In this document: positions 52,934 through 60,682 of the stretch, piece after piece
Layout: each line of letters starts with the position of its first letter
Numbering within the stretch: position 1 is the first letter of the stretch
Assembly (NCBI RefSeq): GCF_024347655.1
Contig: NZ_AP025515.1
Span: forward strand, 1,116,001-1,180,000
Direction: 5' to 3'
Source: Vibrio toranzoniae
Lineage (GTDB): Bacteria; Pseudomonadota; Gammaproteobacteria; Enterobacterales; Vibrionaceae
Length of the DNA: 64,000 nt
Notes under the pieces: generated by a model
The model's database searches: none
The model's input: the letters and a program-made list of their open reading frames with translations, nothing else
Told to the model about the DNA's origin: nothing
Program-made: the position numbers and the translations under genes

Positions 52934-53006
52934 TTAATGCTCTTGTTGGTTTACGTATAAGAGATAGATAGCTCTAGCAGGTAAGTGAATAACTAGAGTT
53001 GCAAAA

Positions 53007-53027
53007 GGAGCTTTGAGCTCCTTTTTT
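53007..53027 (+). terminator. Terminator after the acyltransferase gene
   Basis: GGAGCT-TTG-AGCTCC stem followed by six T. Confidence 0.85.
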
Positions 53028-53055
53028 GTTCTCTGTTCTTTGTTCTTTGTTCTTT
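53028..53055. repeat. Heptanucleotide tandem repeat (GTTCTTT)x3 plus one imperfect copy
   Basis: Units at 53035, 53042 and 53049 are identical; the unit at 53028 differs by one base. It sits immediately after the T-run of a terminator, like the CAAGAAA repeat at 43974. Confidence 0.85.
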
Positions 53056-53100
53056 TTGTCTGCTCAAGTATAGACCAAGCCCTTATAGCTTTAGCCTGAG

Positions 53101-53700
53101 CTAGCGAGCGACTGCGCCACCGAGTTCTAAGTTTGTTGGCCAAGTAGTAATGATATTCCCACCTAGATAAATATTGCCTTTGACTGTCATGGTGTCCGGA
53201 AACGCCGTAATAGCAGAGCCACCTATATATAAGTCGCCATCAATCACGATTCCGTTAGGTAGCTCTGTTAAAGGCGTACGAATCACACTCAAGTCTCCTT
53301 TCACTCTAAAACCATTCGGTAGCCTCTGCAGTGGGGTGTCAGTAAGGTTAATAAACCCGCCCACTCTTACACCTCTTGGCCAGCTGGTTATTTGGCTACC
53401 AATCAGATCAGCGTAACCTTTTATCTTAACCCCGGTAGGAATTCTGGTTAATTGGCTGTTAGATGCTTTCAGGCTGCCATTCACTTCCAATCCTTTAGGT
53501 AGGCGAGCAATTGCGGTTTTTTCGATATTGAGATTGCCATCAATGATCAGTCCCGTTGGTAGTGATGTATAAGGCTTGTTTCGTAGATATAAGTTTCCGT
53601 AATTATCGAGATGGTTCAATATTTGAGAGTGATCGAGCGGTTCGGCACTGAGATTTGTTATGGTTAAGGCACCAATAATAAGTGCAATTATTCTGAGCAT
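53101..53700 (-). CDS. Exported protein made of 20-residue leucine-rich-like repeats
   Basis: 199 residues with a signal peptide (about 1-19, ending NLSA). From residue ~47 it consists of seven and a half 20-residue repeats of the pattern [L/I/W/F]PxG-x-x-[V/I]-x-G-x-[L/I]-x4-[T/S]-x-[I/L]-x2. The repeats are GLIIDGNLNIEKTAIARLP, GLEVNGSLKASNSQLTRIP and so on. This predicts a regular solenoid like other LPxGLxVxGxL proteins, probably periplasmic or surface-exposed and used for binding. No catalytic residue or anchor is visible. The last repeat is incomplete at the stop. Confidence 0.7.
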   Translation of the reverse strand: MLRIIALIIGALTITNLSAEPLDHSQILNHLDNYGNLYLRNKPYTSLPTGLIIDGNLNIEKTAIARLPKGLEVNGSLKASNSQLTRIPTGVKIKGYADLIGSQITSWPRGVRVGGFINLTDTPLQRLPNGFRVKGDLSVIRTPLTELPNGIVIDGDLYIGGSAITAFPDTMTVKGNIYLGGNIITTWPTNLELGGAVAR

Positions 53701-53821
53701 AACGGGCTTCTTATTACGATAGACGTTAACACTATAATGGAAAAATTATTCTCGCACAGTATTTTACCAACTTGATGGTAGATTAAATCAAATCGTGTGG
53801 TTAAATAGTGAGAAGTCAACA

Positions 53822-54121
53822 ATGGCAGGTAAATCAATGACTAGAGTAAAAAAACAAATATTTAAGGTCTTTCTGATCGCGGCTTCAACGTTTGGTTCAA
53901 TGTCTGTGAATGCGAACAAAGTAATTTCAACACCCGCAAAGGCTGCAGTATTGGTGACTCAAGGCGGTCAACAGCAACGAGTTTGTTATTATGATGATAA
54001 GGCTTATAGTATTGGTGCCGTGTTAGAGATCGGCGGAGTTGTGATTAAATGTGCGGTCGAAAATGATTTTGAGCAAAATGGTGCGCTTAGGTGGGTTGAA
54101 ATAATAAAAAAAGACGAGTAA
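53822..54121 (+). CDS. DUF1496-family exported protein (YnjH-like)
   Basis: 99 residues from ATG 53822 (GAGAAG eight bases upstream; a GTG nine codons earlier is less likely). A signal peptide ends near SVNANK. The mature part has the DUF1496 pattern: RVCYYDDKAYSIGAVLEIGGVVIKCA and the closing NGALRWVEI. Two Cys probably form a disulfide in the periplasm. No function is known for the family. Confidence 0.78.
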   Translation: MAGKSMTRVKKQIFKVFLIAASTFGSMSVNANKVISTPAKAAVLVTQGGQQQRVCYYDDKAYSIGAVLEIGGVVIKCAVENDFEQNGALRWVEIIKKDE

Positions 54122-54160
54122 TAAACTCGCCTTTTAATTATATGAATATGATTGCTTATA

Positions 54161-54460
54161 TTAACGTGCTAATGAGCGTGTCTTAAGTTCGAAAATAATC
54201 TTTTCAGCGCTGACTTCAAATTTAAAGCGCGCTTGCAATTCAGTGCTCTCTTCTGTCATCTCTGACGCTTCAAACTCAACGTTGCTAGACACTTGCTTTG
54301 CCAACTCAACATACTTAGCAAACTCAGCTTCAATAAGGTCTTTGGAGTTACCGTAAACCGTTACTTCAGCAACGTCGTCGCCTTCTTTAATGATAAACCC
54401 GATTTCGCCTGCACAGCCGCAAGCCTCACATACATCGTTGTTGCCCATATCTTGGCTCAT
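54161..54460 (-). CDS. DUF406-family protein (YfcZ/YiiS-like)
   Basis: 99 residues from ATG 54460, with AGAGGA seven bases upstream; a frame extended 14 codons further has no ribosome site. It contains a Cys-rich start (DVCEACGCAGEIG), an acidic middle with AEFAKYVELAKQVSSNVEFEASEMTEES, and RFKFEVSAEKIIFELKTR at the end, typical of YfcZ/YiiS. Role unknown; YfcZ lies near fadL in E. coli but not here. The Cys cluster could bind metal. Confidence 0.8.
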   Translation of the reverse strand: MSQDMGNNDVCEACGCAGEIGFIIKEGDDVAEVTVYGNSKDLIEAEFAKYVELAKQVSSNVEFEASEMTEESTELQARFKFEVSAEKIIFELKTRSLAR

Positions 54461-54612
54461 AAATAATCCTCTTACAAAGTCTGAGGTTATTCTAGCGAGC
54501 AATTTGAACGGTATCTACAAAAATTGAAACCTTTGAACTAATTCGTTGTAGTAGGCTATGTTGTTTACTTGAAGGCAAAATAAATATAAACATTTGCAAT
54601 GAAAAATACATA

Positions 54613-54628
54613 TGTGATCTTTATCATG
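54613..54628. promoter_or_regulatory. CRP-like site
   Basis: TGTGA-TCTTTA-TCATG matches TGTGA-N6-TCACA at eight of ten core positions. It is far (over 350 bases) from the TetR start but about 170 bases before the possible small frame. Confidence 0.35.
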
Positions 54629-54798
54629 TTTTTTTGAGGGTTAATGTTATTAATTCGTCAGAATATCATTCACTTAGTTGCGCTAGAAATGATTTTATAA
54701 GACTATCTATTGCTTGATAGGTATTTATAAGATGAATTTTTCGTAGAGTATTTCATATTCTAAGTTGTTATTTAAAACTATCGACTTAGGGTAGTAAG

Positions 54799-54918
54799 GT
54801 GATTTTTGAAGAGCAATTAAACAAAGTGTCCACAGAGCATCAATGTAAAATTGTTCGTACAAAGTATTTGTGTGAGTTTAGTGAAAAATACTTGCGAAAA
54901 AATACCTTGCTCACATAA
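54799..54918 (+). CDS. Possible 39-residue small protein
   Basis: GTG start with AGGG seven bases upstream; the predicted product (MIFEEQLNKVSTEHQCKIV...) is charged and has coding-like composition. It ends three bases before a Fur-box-like site. No family recognised; chance is a real alternative. Confidence 0.25.
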   Translation: MIFEEQLNKVSTEHQCKIVRTKYLCEFSEKYLRKNTLLT

Positions 54919-54921
54919 TAC

Positions 54922-54936
54922 TGATAACGATTTTCA
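54922..54936. promoter_or_regulatory. Fur-box-like site upstream of the TetR gene
   Basis: TGATAAC-G-ATTTTCA matches the 7-1-7 Fur core TGATAAT-N-ATTATCA at 12 of 14 positions, 54 bases before the ATG. This suggests iron control of the regulator next to the haem genes. Confidence 0.55.
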
Positions 54937-54989
54937 TTCTGACTTCAACTCATAGAGTTAGATGGATTTACAAAGAGAAGAGCCTGAAT

Positions 54990-55451
54990 ATGCCAAAGCG
55001 TAGTAAAGAAGATACAGAAATCACAATCCAGAAGATTATGGATGCCGTTGTAGACCAGTTACTAAGGTTGGGCTACGACAAGATGTCATACACGACGTTA
55101 AGTCAGCAAACGGGTGTTTCTCGTACAGGTATCAGCCACCATTTTCCAAAGAAAACAGACTTTACGGCTGCCCTAGACGGGCGAATCTTCAAAATGTTTA
55201 TGGAACATATTGATTCCGAAAATGGTCTTGATGCATTCTCTGCAAGCTGGATTAAGTCTCTAGAAGACGCTGAATTTATAGCAATCTTACGTTTACTTTT
55301 CCATCATATTGTTACTGCTGAAAGTGCGCATGAGTTCGCTGCAAACGGTATTGATCGTCTTTACAAACTGACAGAAACTCAGTTTGGTGATACTAGCGGT
55401 AAAGAATTAGAGTGGCTAATTGGTAAATCATTGATCCGTATGAGTCGGTAA
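54990..55451 (+). CDS. TetR-family regulator beside the haem-uptake cluster
   Basis: 153 residues, short for TetR (usually ~190-210). The HTH spans about 28-62 (YTTLSQQTGVSRTGISHHFPKKTDFTAAL). The C-terminal part is helical and abbreviated. The frame ends cleanly (IGKSLIRMSR, stop), so this may be a natural short form; V. cholerae has, from memory, a TetR gene at the same place next to hutD. Fur-box-like sequence upstream suggests iron repression. Targets unknown. Confidence 0.82.
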   Translation: MPKRSKEDTEITIQKIMDAVVDQLLRLGYDKMSYTTLSQQTGVSRTGISHHFPKKTDFTAALDGRIFKMFMEHIDSENGLDAFSASWIKSLEDAEFIAILRLLFHHIVTAESAHEFAANGIDRLYKLTETQFGDTSGKELEWLIGKSLIRMSR

Positions 55452-55470
55452 TGATCATATGGATTCAAAG

Positions 55471-55493
55471 AAGCTCCCTGGGGAGCTTTTTTT
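55471..55493 (+). terminator. Terminator after the TetR gene
   Basis: AAGCTCCC-TG-GGGAGCTT followed by seven T. Confidence 0.9.
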
Positions 55494-55607
55494 GTGCCTG
55501 TTGTTTGAGTTCGGATGCCTCAATCTATACCACTCTCTTAAATCTGTTTTCTTCTCTTCAGTTTCCCTATGTTCTGGGATTTAAAGTGTTAATGTCAGGT
55601 GTGAGTA

Positions 55608-55638
55608 ATCAAAGCCCCGAATGAGTCGAGGCTTTGAT
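55608..55638. terminator. Hairpin downstream of hutD
   Basis: ATCAAAGCC/GGCTTTGAT, 9 bp, loop of 13 bases with inner CGA/TCG pairing; probably the end of the tonB1-hutD operon on the minus strand. Confidence 0.55.
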
Positions 55639-55681
55639 GAACCAATACTTTGGAATGGAATGGAATGAAAATTAGCAATCG

Positions 55682-56464
55682 TTATTGAGCTGGATGAACC
55701 TGAGGGAAACTCATGGTTGGGTGTTTTTCAACAATACTTCTGTAGCCATAGACATCTTCAATCATCGAGGGCTGAAGTGCCTCCCAAGGGCTGCCATCAC
55801 AAACTAAGTTACCATCTTTCAATACCACGAGTCGGTCGGAATACTGAGCGGCTAGGTTTAGGTCGTGCAGAACCACGATAACGGCAGCATTGTGGTTGTC
55901 GGCTAACTCTCTCGCGATCTTTAAGGTGTTGTGCTGGTGGGCAAGATCCAGTGCTGATGTGGGTTCATCAAGCATCAAGATACATTGGTCACCAGAGTGG
56001 TGAAGTTGGGTTAATACTCGAGCCAAGTGAACACGCTGTTTTTCACCACCAGACAGAGAAGGGTAGAGCCTTTCACTCAAGTGAGTCACATCGGCAACCT
56101 CCATTTTTTGGCTAGCGATGCTAGTGAGCTTTTTGTTGGACTCTTGCAGAGGGATACCACCGAGTTCGACGACTTCATGTGCCAGAAATGGGAAGGTCAA
56201 CGTACTGTGTTGAGGAAGCATCGCTAAGTGCTTGGCCAACTTCTGTGAAGGCCACTTGTCTTTGGTGTGTCCAAAATATTGGATATCACCCGTACTCGAT
56301 ATCTCCTGACATAAAGCTTTCAGCAGCGTGCTTTTTCCCGCGCCGTTTGGCCCAAGTAGTGTGGTGACCTTTCCTGCTTCAATCTCAATAGAAACACCAT
56401 CTAATATCACTTTACTACCGAACTTCACTTCGATGTCGGTCGCTTTTAACGCTGAAGGAAACAT
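55682..56464 (-). CDS. hutD: Haem ABC transporter ATPase
   Basis: 260 residues, HmuV-type. Walker A GPNGAGKST, signature LSGGEKQR, Walker B CILMLDEPT and the H-loop VVLHDLNLA are intact. It powers haem import through HutC from the periplasmic HutB. The start overlaps the hutC stop by one base, so the genes are translationally coupled. It is the last gene of the tonB1-exbB1-exbD1-hutBCD series. Confidence 0.95.
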   Translation of the reverse strand: MFPSALKATDIEVKFGSKVILDGVSIEIEAGKVTTLLGPNGAGKSTLLKALCQEISSTGDIQYFGHTKDKWPSQKLAKHLAMLPQHSTLTFPFLAHEVVELGGIPLQESNKKLTSIASQKMEVADVTHLSERLYPSLSGGEKQRVHLARVLTQLHHSGDQCILMLDEPTSALDLAHQHNTLKIARELADNHNAAVIVVLHDLNLAAQYSDRLVVLKDGNLVCDGSPWEALQPSMIEDVYGYRSIVEKHPTMSFPQVHPAQ

Positions 56465-57501
56465 TAAAGGATTCTCCCTTTCTGTTGAAATAGTAGATAC
56501 AAGAAGAATGGAGCACCGATGATTGCAGTGACAATGCCTACAGGCAGTTCTGCCGGTGCAAGTACCACGCGTGAGAACATGTCTGCGGCGGTTAATAGTA
56601 GTGCACCAAGCACTGCAGACAGTGGCAACAGAACTCGGTGATCAGGGCCTGCCAACATACGACCTAAATGTGGGATCACCAGCCCAATGAACCCAATCAT
56701 ACCAGACAAGCTAACCGTAATTCCGACACCAGCAGCCGTGAGGAGAATCAGCTTTCGTTTGAGCTTTTGTACAGGAATACCAAGATGCTGCGCTTCTGAC
56801 TCACCTAATAACAAAGCATTTAGCGACATCGCTTGACGGTAGAACACAACAAATAATCCAACGAGAGCCACAGCTGCAAGTAAAATGCCTGACCATTTTG
56901 CGCCTGCCAATGAGCCCATCGACCACAGTGAAAGATCACGCAGCATTTGATCATCAGCAATGAAGTTTAAGAATCCAATACCAGCTGCTGATAGCGCGCT
57001 TATTGCTACACCTGCTAGCAACATGATGGTCACTGAAGTACCGAATTTGCCAGTACCAAGTTTGTAAACCAGCAGCGTGGTTAATGCGCCGCCCAGAAAG
57101 GCGAAAACAGGCACGGCCATAAAATTCATGAAGGAAGGGTATTGCAGTGAAAGCTCAGAGAACAAAACGATAGCCAATGCTGCACCTAATGCTGCGCCCG
57201 CTGACACGCCGATGATCCCAGGCTCGGCAAGCGGGTTTCGAAACAAACCCTGCATGACCGCGCCACACAAAGCGAGGATTGCGCCAATCAGCATGCACAA
57301 GATGGTTCTAGGTAAGCGAATTTCTTGAATGACTAAGTTGATGTGAGGTGCTAAGTCATTGTTTGGTTGAATTAAGCTTGTGGCGCTGTCCGCTAAGCTA
57401 ATGTTCATTGGCCCAACAGTGATCGAGTACAGCGCGACAAAGGCTAGGGTAGCACCTAGGCCTAACATCGATGTTTTCAGTGGGACGGATCGTAACAACA
57501 T
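56464..57501 (-). CDS. hutC: Haem ABC transporter permease
   Basis: 345 residues from ATG 57501, with GAGG six bases upstream; a TTG four codons earlier is unlikely. It is a FecCD/BtuC-type permease with about ten membrane segments. Family stretches are LRLPRTILCMLIGAILALCGAVMQGLFRNPLAEPGIIGVSAGAALGAA in outline and GMIGFIGLVIPHLGRMLAGPDHR. It moves haem across the inner membrane with HutD. Confidence 0.93.
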   Translation of the reverse strand: MLLRSVPLKTSMLGLGATLAFVALYSITVGPMNISLADSATSLIQPNNDLAPHINLVIQEIRLPRTILCMLIGAILALCGAVMQGLFRNPLAEPGIIGVSAGAALGAALAIVLFSELSLQYPSFMNFMAVPVFAFLGGALTTLLVYKLGTGKFGTSVTIMLLAGVAISALSAAGIGFLNFIADDQMLRDLSLWSMGSLAGAKWSGILLAAVALVGLFVVFYRQAMSLNALLLGESEAQHLGIPVQKLKRKLILLTAAGVGITVSLSGMIGFIGLVIPHLGRMLAGPDHRVLLPLSAVLGALLLTAADMFSRVVLAPAELPVGIVTAIIGAPFFLYLLFQQKGRIL

Positions 57502-57529
57502 AAAGGGCCTCAATATACATTACCCGCTT

Positions 57530-57576
57530 TAATACTCCTCACCGGCTCACGAAAAGTGAGTTGGCGATGAGTATTA
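57530..57576. promoter_or_regulatory. Nested hairpin between hutB and hutC
   Basis: Outer arms TAATACTC/GAGTATTA and inner arms CTCAC/GTGAG with loop GAAAA. It may moderate hutCD expression relative to the binding protein. Confidence 0.4.
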
Positions 57577-57604
57577 AGCAAGCAATAGGAATAGGGTTGT
57601 CGAG

Positions 57605-58495
57605 TTAGAGTGGGTAGATAAGGGCGTTCAATCTCTTTGCTTCGGAAAGGCTCTCAAGGCCAAGTCCTCCAACCAAAGCACTGCCATTTACGGTAATGAT
57701 TTGCTTGTTCATTCCAGCAGGAGTCGCCGCGAGCATAGGGAGTGATTTAAGGATGGCATCTGCACCGCCCATTTTTTGATAGCTACGACCACTCACCAAA
57801 ATGACATCAGGTTGCATCTCAACGAGTGATTCCATTGACAATGGTTTGTAAGACGTCAGGCTTTTAGCTGCAGGGTTGATACCACCAGCTAATTCAATGA
57901 TCGTATTTGGTGACGTTTCACCACCGGCAACGTTCGCATTACGGCCTTCATGCAGTAGTAGGAACAGGACTTTTTTTGTTTCGTTGCTGGGTCTTTGGTT
58001 TTCTTTTAGTGCCGCAACCTTCTGATTTACTTCTGCTTTAATTTGTTCTGATTGATCTTCGGTATGGGTAATCTTGGCGATTTGATCGATACGCTTTAAT
58101 AGCCCTTCAACGTTTGCTTCGGTGTTAACAATCTCGACATCGACACCTGCAGACCTCAATTGAGAAATCGCATTGTCTGGCCCCATTTCATCTGACCCAA
58201 TCAGTGTGGTTGGGTCAAGAGCTAGCAAGCCTTCAGCAGACAAGTTTCTGTGGTAGCCAATCTGTGGTAGATTTTCGGACTGAGGGAAGCGACTGGTCAC
58301 ATCAATACCCACCAATTGTTCTTCTGCGCCAAGCGCCAAAACTAATTCTGTAACGGCACTACCTGCACTGATGATGCGAGGTTGCTCAACGTCGTTTGCC
58401 ATCGCGGTTGGCGCAGTCAATGCCAAGCTCATAGCCGCCACTGAAAGGAGATGTGTCTTGGTCTTTAATTTATTGAGCAGGTTTAAGTTGTTCAT
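57605..58495 (-). CDS. hutB: Periplasmic haem-binding protein
   Basis: 296 residues with a signal peptide ending TAPTAMA. BtuF/HmuT-type stretches are RIISAGSAVTELVLALGAEEQLVGIDVTSRFP, IGYHRNLSAEGLLALDPTTLIGSDEMGP and VEMQPDVILVSGRS. The Tyr/His of GYHRNLS fits the haem ligand region. It delivers haem to HutCD. It lies 148 bases after exbD1 on the same strand; that gap has no obvious Fur site, so read-through from the tonB1 promoter is likely. Confidence 0.93.
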   Translation of the reverse strand: MNNLNLLNKLKTKTHLLSVAAMSLALTAPTAMANDVEQPRIISAGSAVTELVLALGAEEQLVGIDVTSRFPQSENLPQIGYHRNLSAEGLLALDPTTLIGSDEMGPDNAISQLRSAGVDVEIVNTEANVEGLLKRIDQIAKITHTEDQSEQIKAEVNQKVAALKENQRPSNETKKVLFLLLHEGRNANVAGGETSPNTIIELAGGINPAAKSLTSYKPLSMESLVEMQPDVILVSGRSYQKMGGADAILKSLPMLAATPAGMNKQIITVNGSALVGGLGLESLSEAKRLNALIYPL

Positions 58496-58643
58496 AATAA
58501 GTTCTTTATATTTTCTTTTTGTATCGCGAAGATACTCAGTGAGCAGTCCGTTCGCATTGTGAGTTCGAGTCGATAGAGAGGCTTAGCTCTGATTGTTTAG
58601 TCTTATCGGTCAGAAGACAAACCTCGTGAAAATTGAGTGTTGT

Positions 58644-59057
58644 CTAACCATCATCAGTCAGTAATTGGGTCGCAGCTATTCCGTTTTCTTGCAGGAACGA
58701 CAGCAACTTAACTAGGTTCTCAACGTTGGCGGCTTTATCGGCGCCAATGGTGATCGGCTTTTTATCCGTTGAACCAGTCTCTTCTAGCAATGCAATTTTG
58801 AAGTTTTCCCAGTCGATATATTCTTGGCCGTTAATACCCCAATAAGGTTCGTGGTCTAAAATATTGACGTTAATCGAATCTTTATGGACCTCGGAAACGT
58901 TTTTAATATCAGAACTAGGCAGTTCAACTTCTAGTGATTCCAGCTTTACTGATGCCGTAAGCAGTAGAAAAACCATGACGATAAATATGATGTCGAGTAG
59001 CGGTGTTAAATCTGGCGCTAAACTCTGTGTATAAGATGATTGAGGCGTTTTAATCAT
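58644..59057 (-). CDS. exbD1: TonB-system protein ExbD1
   Basis: 137 residues, one N-terminal membrane segment (LDIIFIVMVFLLLTASVKL) preceded by the functional Asp in APDLTPLLDIIF, and a periplasmic domain. It forms the proton-driven motor with ExbB1 that energises TonB1. Its start overlaps the exbB1 stop (ATGA, four bases). The order tonB1-exbB1-exbD1-hutBCD equals that of V. cholerae. Confidence 0.93.
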   Translation of the reverse strand: MIKTPQSSYTQSLAPDLTPLLDIIFIVMVFLLLTASVKLESLEVELPSSDIKNVSEVHKDSINVNILDHEPYWGINGQEYIDWENFKIALLEETGSTDKKPITIGADKAANVENLVKLLSFLQENGIAATQLLTDDG

Positions 59058-59755
59058 GCTTGACTCACATCACCAACAGCGACTTTGTTTACTGGCTTGC
59101 CTTTAGCATCGTCTGATGGATTTGCTTGAATCGACATACCTTCTAGCCACACATTCACATAGTTCAGAGTATGTTCTAGTTGAGCGAGCACTCGATCGGC
59201 CCAAAGGCCTAATAGTTGTGCGCCTGAAATCGCCGGAAGCGCGATCATCAAGCCAGCTGCAGTGGTTCTCATAGCCAAGCCTAATCCGTCGGCTAGATCG
59301 TTTGGCGTAATACTCCCGGTCGTAGCTGCAATACCTTTGAACATTTCAATCAGTCCAAGTACCGTACCAAGCAGTCCGACTAGTGGGCTGATCACGCCGA
59401 TCAACCCAAGGAGCCTTAAGCCAGCATGAAGTTGGTGGCGTTTTTCTTGTAGCCAGATCCCTGCCGCATCTTCACGCAACCCTTTTGAGAAAGAGTGGTG
59501 AGCAAGCAACATCGAGACGCCCTTGTACAGTAGCGGTCGTTTACCTGAAATCGACTGAGCGAGCGCTTCGATCTCTTTGCTATTGGTTGGTGAGATCTGG
59601 TTGAGCTCGCGACGAATGGCGCGTTTGCCAACACCAATGCTTAGCATCACTTGAAAGATACGCTCAGCGATGATCATTGCGGTAAGGGCTGAACAGATAA
59701 GAAGAGGCCAAGTCATTAAGCCCAGTTGTTCTTGTAAATAACTGATTTGTTGCAT
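59054..59755 (-). CDS. exbB1: TonB-system protein ExbB1
   Basis: 233 residues with three membrane segments and the MotA/TolQ/ExbB domain (LRLLGLIGVISPLVGLLGTVLGLIEMFKGIA, then DLADGLGLAMRTTAAGLMIALPA). It is the proton channel subunit of the TonB1 motor. The start lies two bases after the tonB1 stop. C-terminal tail polar. Confidence 0.93.
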   Translation of the reverse strand: MQQISYLQEQLGLMTWPLLICSALTAMIIAERIFQVMLSIGVGKRAIRRELNQISPTNSKEIEALAQSISGKRPLLYKGVSMLLAHHSFSKGLREDAAGIWLQEKRHQLHAGLRLLGLIGVISPLVGLLGTVLGLIEMFKGIAATTGSITPNDLADGLGLAMRTTAAGLMIALPAISGAQLLGLWADRVLAQLEHTLNYVNVWLEGMSIQANPSDDAKGKPVNKVAVGDVSQA

Positions 59756-59757
59756 AA

Positions 59758-60522
59758 TTATTCCAATTTAAAACGAACGGGTAGTTGTACGCGGTGAGCA
59801 ATCGCTCTACCATTGACAGTGTGAGGTGAAAATTTCCATTGTTTAATGGCGTCTAAAGCGGCGTTGTCGAGTATTAGCAGGCCTGATGAATTGATTAATG
59901 CTTGTTTAATTTGTTTACCTTCTGCATCCAACCAAACCTCATAAATAGCGACCCCTTCAATACCACGACGTACAGCCTGTCTAGGGTAGTTCGGCGGTGT
60001 AGGGCGTTCAGAGAAAGAAGGTTTAGTCACTAGCACCGGCTCTTGGTTTGATACGCCTTGGTTTACTTCCTTAGGTTGGCTCGCAGACTCGTTCATATTC
60101 TTATCTACTTTCTTGTCGGTCAGCTTCTCTGGTTGTGGGCGTTCTTTCTTAACGACCTTTTTCTCAGTCACCGGTTTCTTTTGAACCGGCTTTTTCTCTA
60201 CTTTCTTGGGTTGAGGCTTATTGGTGATCGCTTTTTTCTTTGGTGTAGGTTTGGCTTGCTTTGTCTCAACGGCCTTTGGTTCGACAGGTTTAGGTTCTGC
60301 TTGTGAGACCGTTTTTTGGGGTGGTTCTGATTCAACCGGTTCTGTAACGGTTTTTTGCTGAGCTTGAGAAGGCGTGCTCTTTGGAGTGAAGTTGATCGAT
60401 ACCGTATTCGATTGGCTACCTGCAGGCATGGCAAATACTTTGGACTCTTGAGCAACAAATAATAGCGCCGCATGAATCACTAACGATGCACCGCCGGCAA
60501 TGACATATCTAGGAACGTTCAC
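59758..60522 (-). CDS. tonB1: Energy transducer TonB1
   Basis: 254 residues from GTG 60522, which has AAGGA six bases upstream; a TTG two codons earlier directly abuts that site. One N-terminal membrane anchor (YVIAGGASLVIHAALLFV), then a long Pro/Lys/Glu-rich spacer (~50-165) that spans the periplasm. The C-terminal TonB domain is PPNYPRQAVRRGIEGVAIYEVWLDAEGKQIKQ...AIKQWKFSP in outline. It couples the ExbBD motor to outer-membrane haem and siderophore receptors. First gene of its operon. Confidence 0.94.
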   Translation of the reverse strand: MNVPRYVIAGGASLVIHAALLFVAQESKVFAMPAGSQSNTVSINFTPKSTPSQAQQKTVTEPVESEPPQKTVSQAEPKPVEPKAVETKQAKPTPKKKAITNKPQPKKVEKKPVQKKPVTEKKVVKKERPQPEKLTDKKVDKNMNESASQPKEVNQGVSNQEPVLVTKPSFSERPTPPNYPRQAVRRGIEGVAIYEVWLDAEGKQIKQALINSSGLLILDNAALDAIKQWKFSPHTVNGRAIAHRVQLPVRFKLE

Positions 60523-60579
60523 ATTCAATCCTTAATCCACTCCAAAATCTGTATCGGATTATTGCTTACAATCTAAATA

Positions 60580-60609
60580 AGATCAATTATCAATTGCATT
60601 ATCATTTGC
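60580..60609. promoter_or_regulatory. Fur-type site between tonB1 and hutW
   Basis: On the minus strand the region reads AAATGATAATGCAATTGATAATTGATC, with two TGATAAT half-sites in an AT-rich divergent promoter. Vibrio tonB1 and hutW operons are known Fur targets, so one shared operator for both directions is likely. Confidence 0.6.
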
Positions 60610-60682
60610 GTCTATCTATGATTCTTTCAGTTTTAGCGAATCGTCTTTCAGACTTTGCTATGTAAGTGTTTAGAGAGATTAT

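Larger units (their letters stand above)
54461..54989. other. 529-base AT-rich gap before the TetR gene
   Basis: It contains a near-match to a CRP site (TGTGATCTTTATCATG, 54613-54628), a possible 39-codon frame (54799-54918) and a Fur-box-like site (54922-54936). The rest is AT-rich without recognisable structure. Confidence 0.45.
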
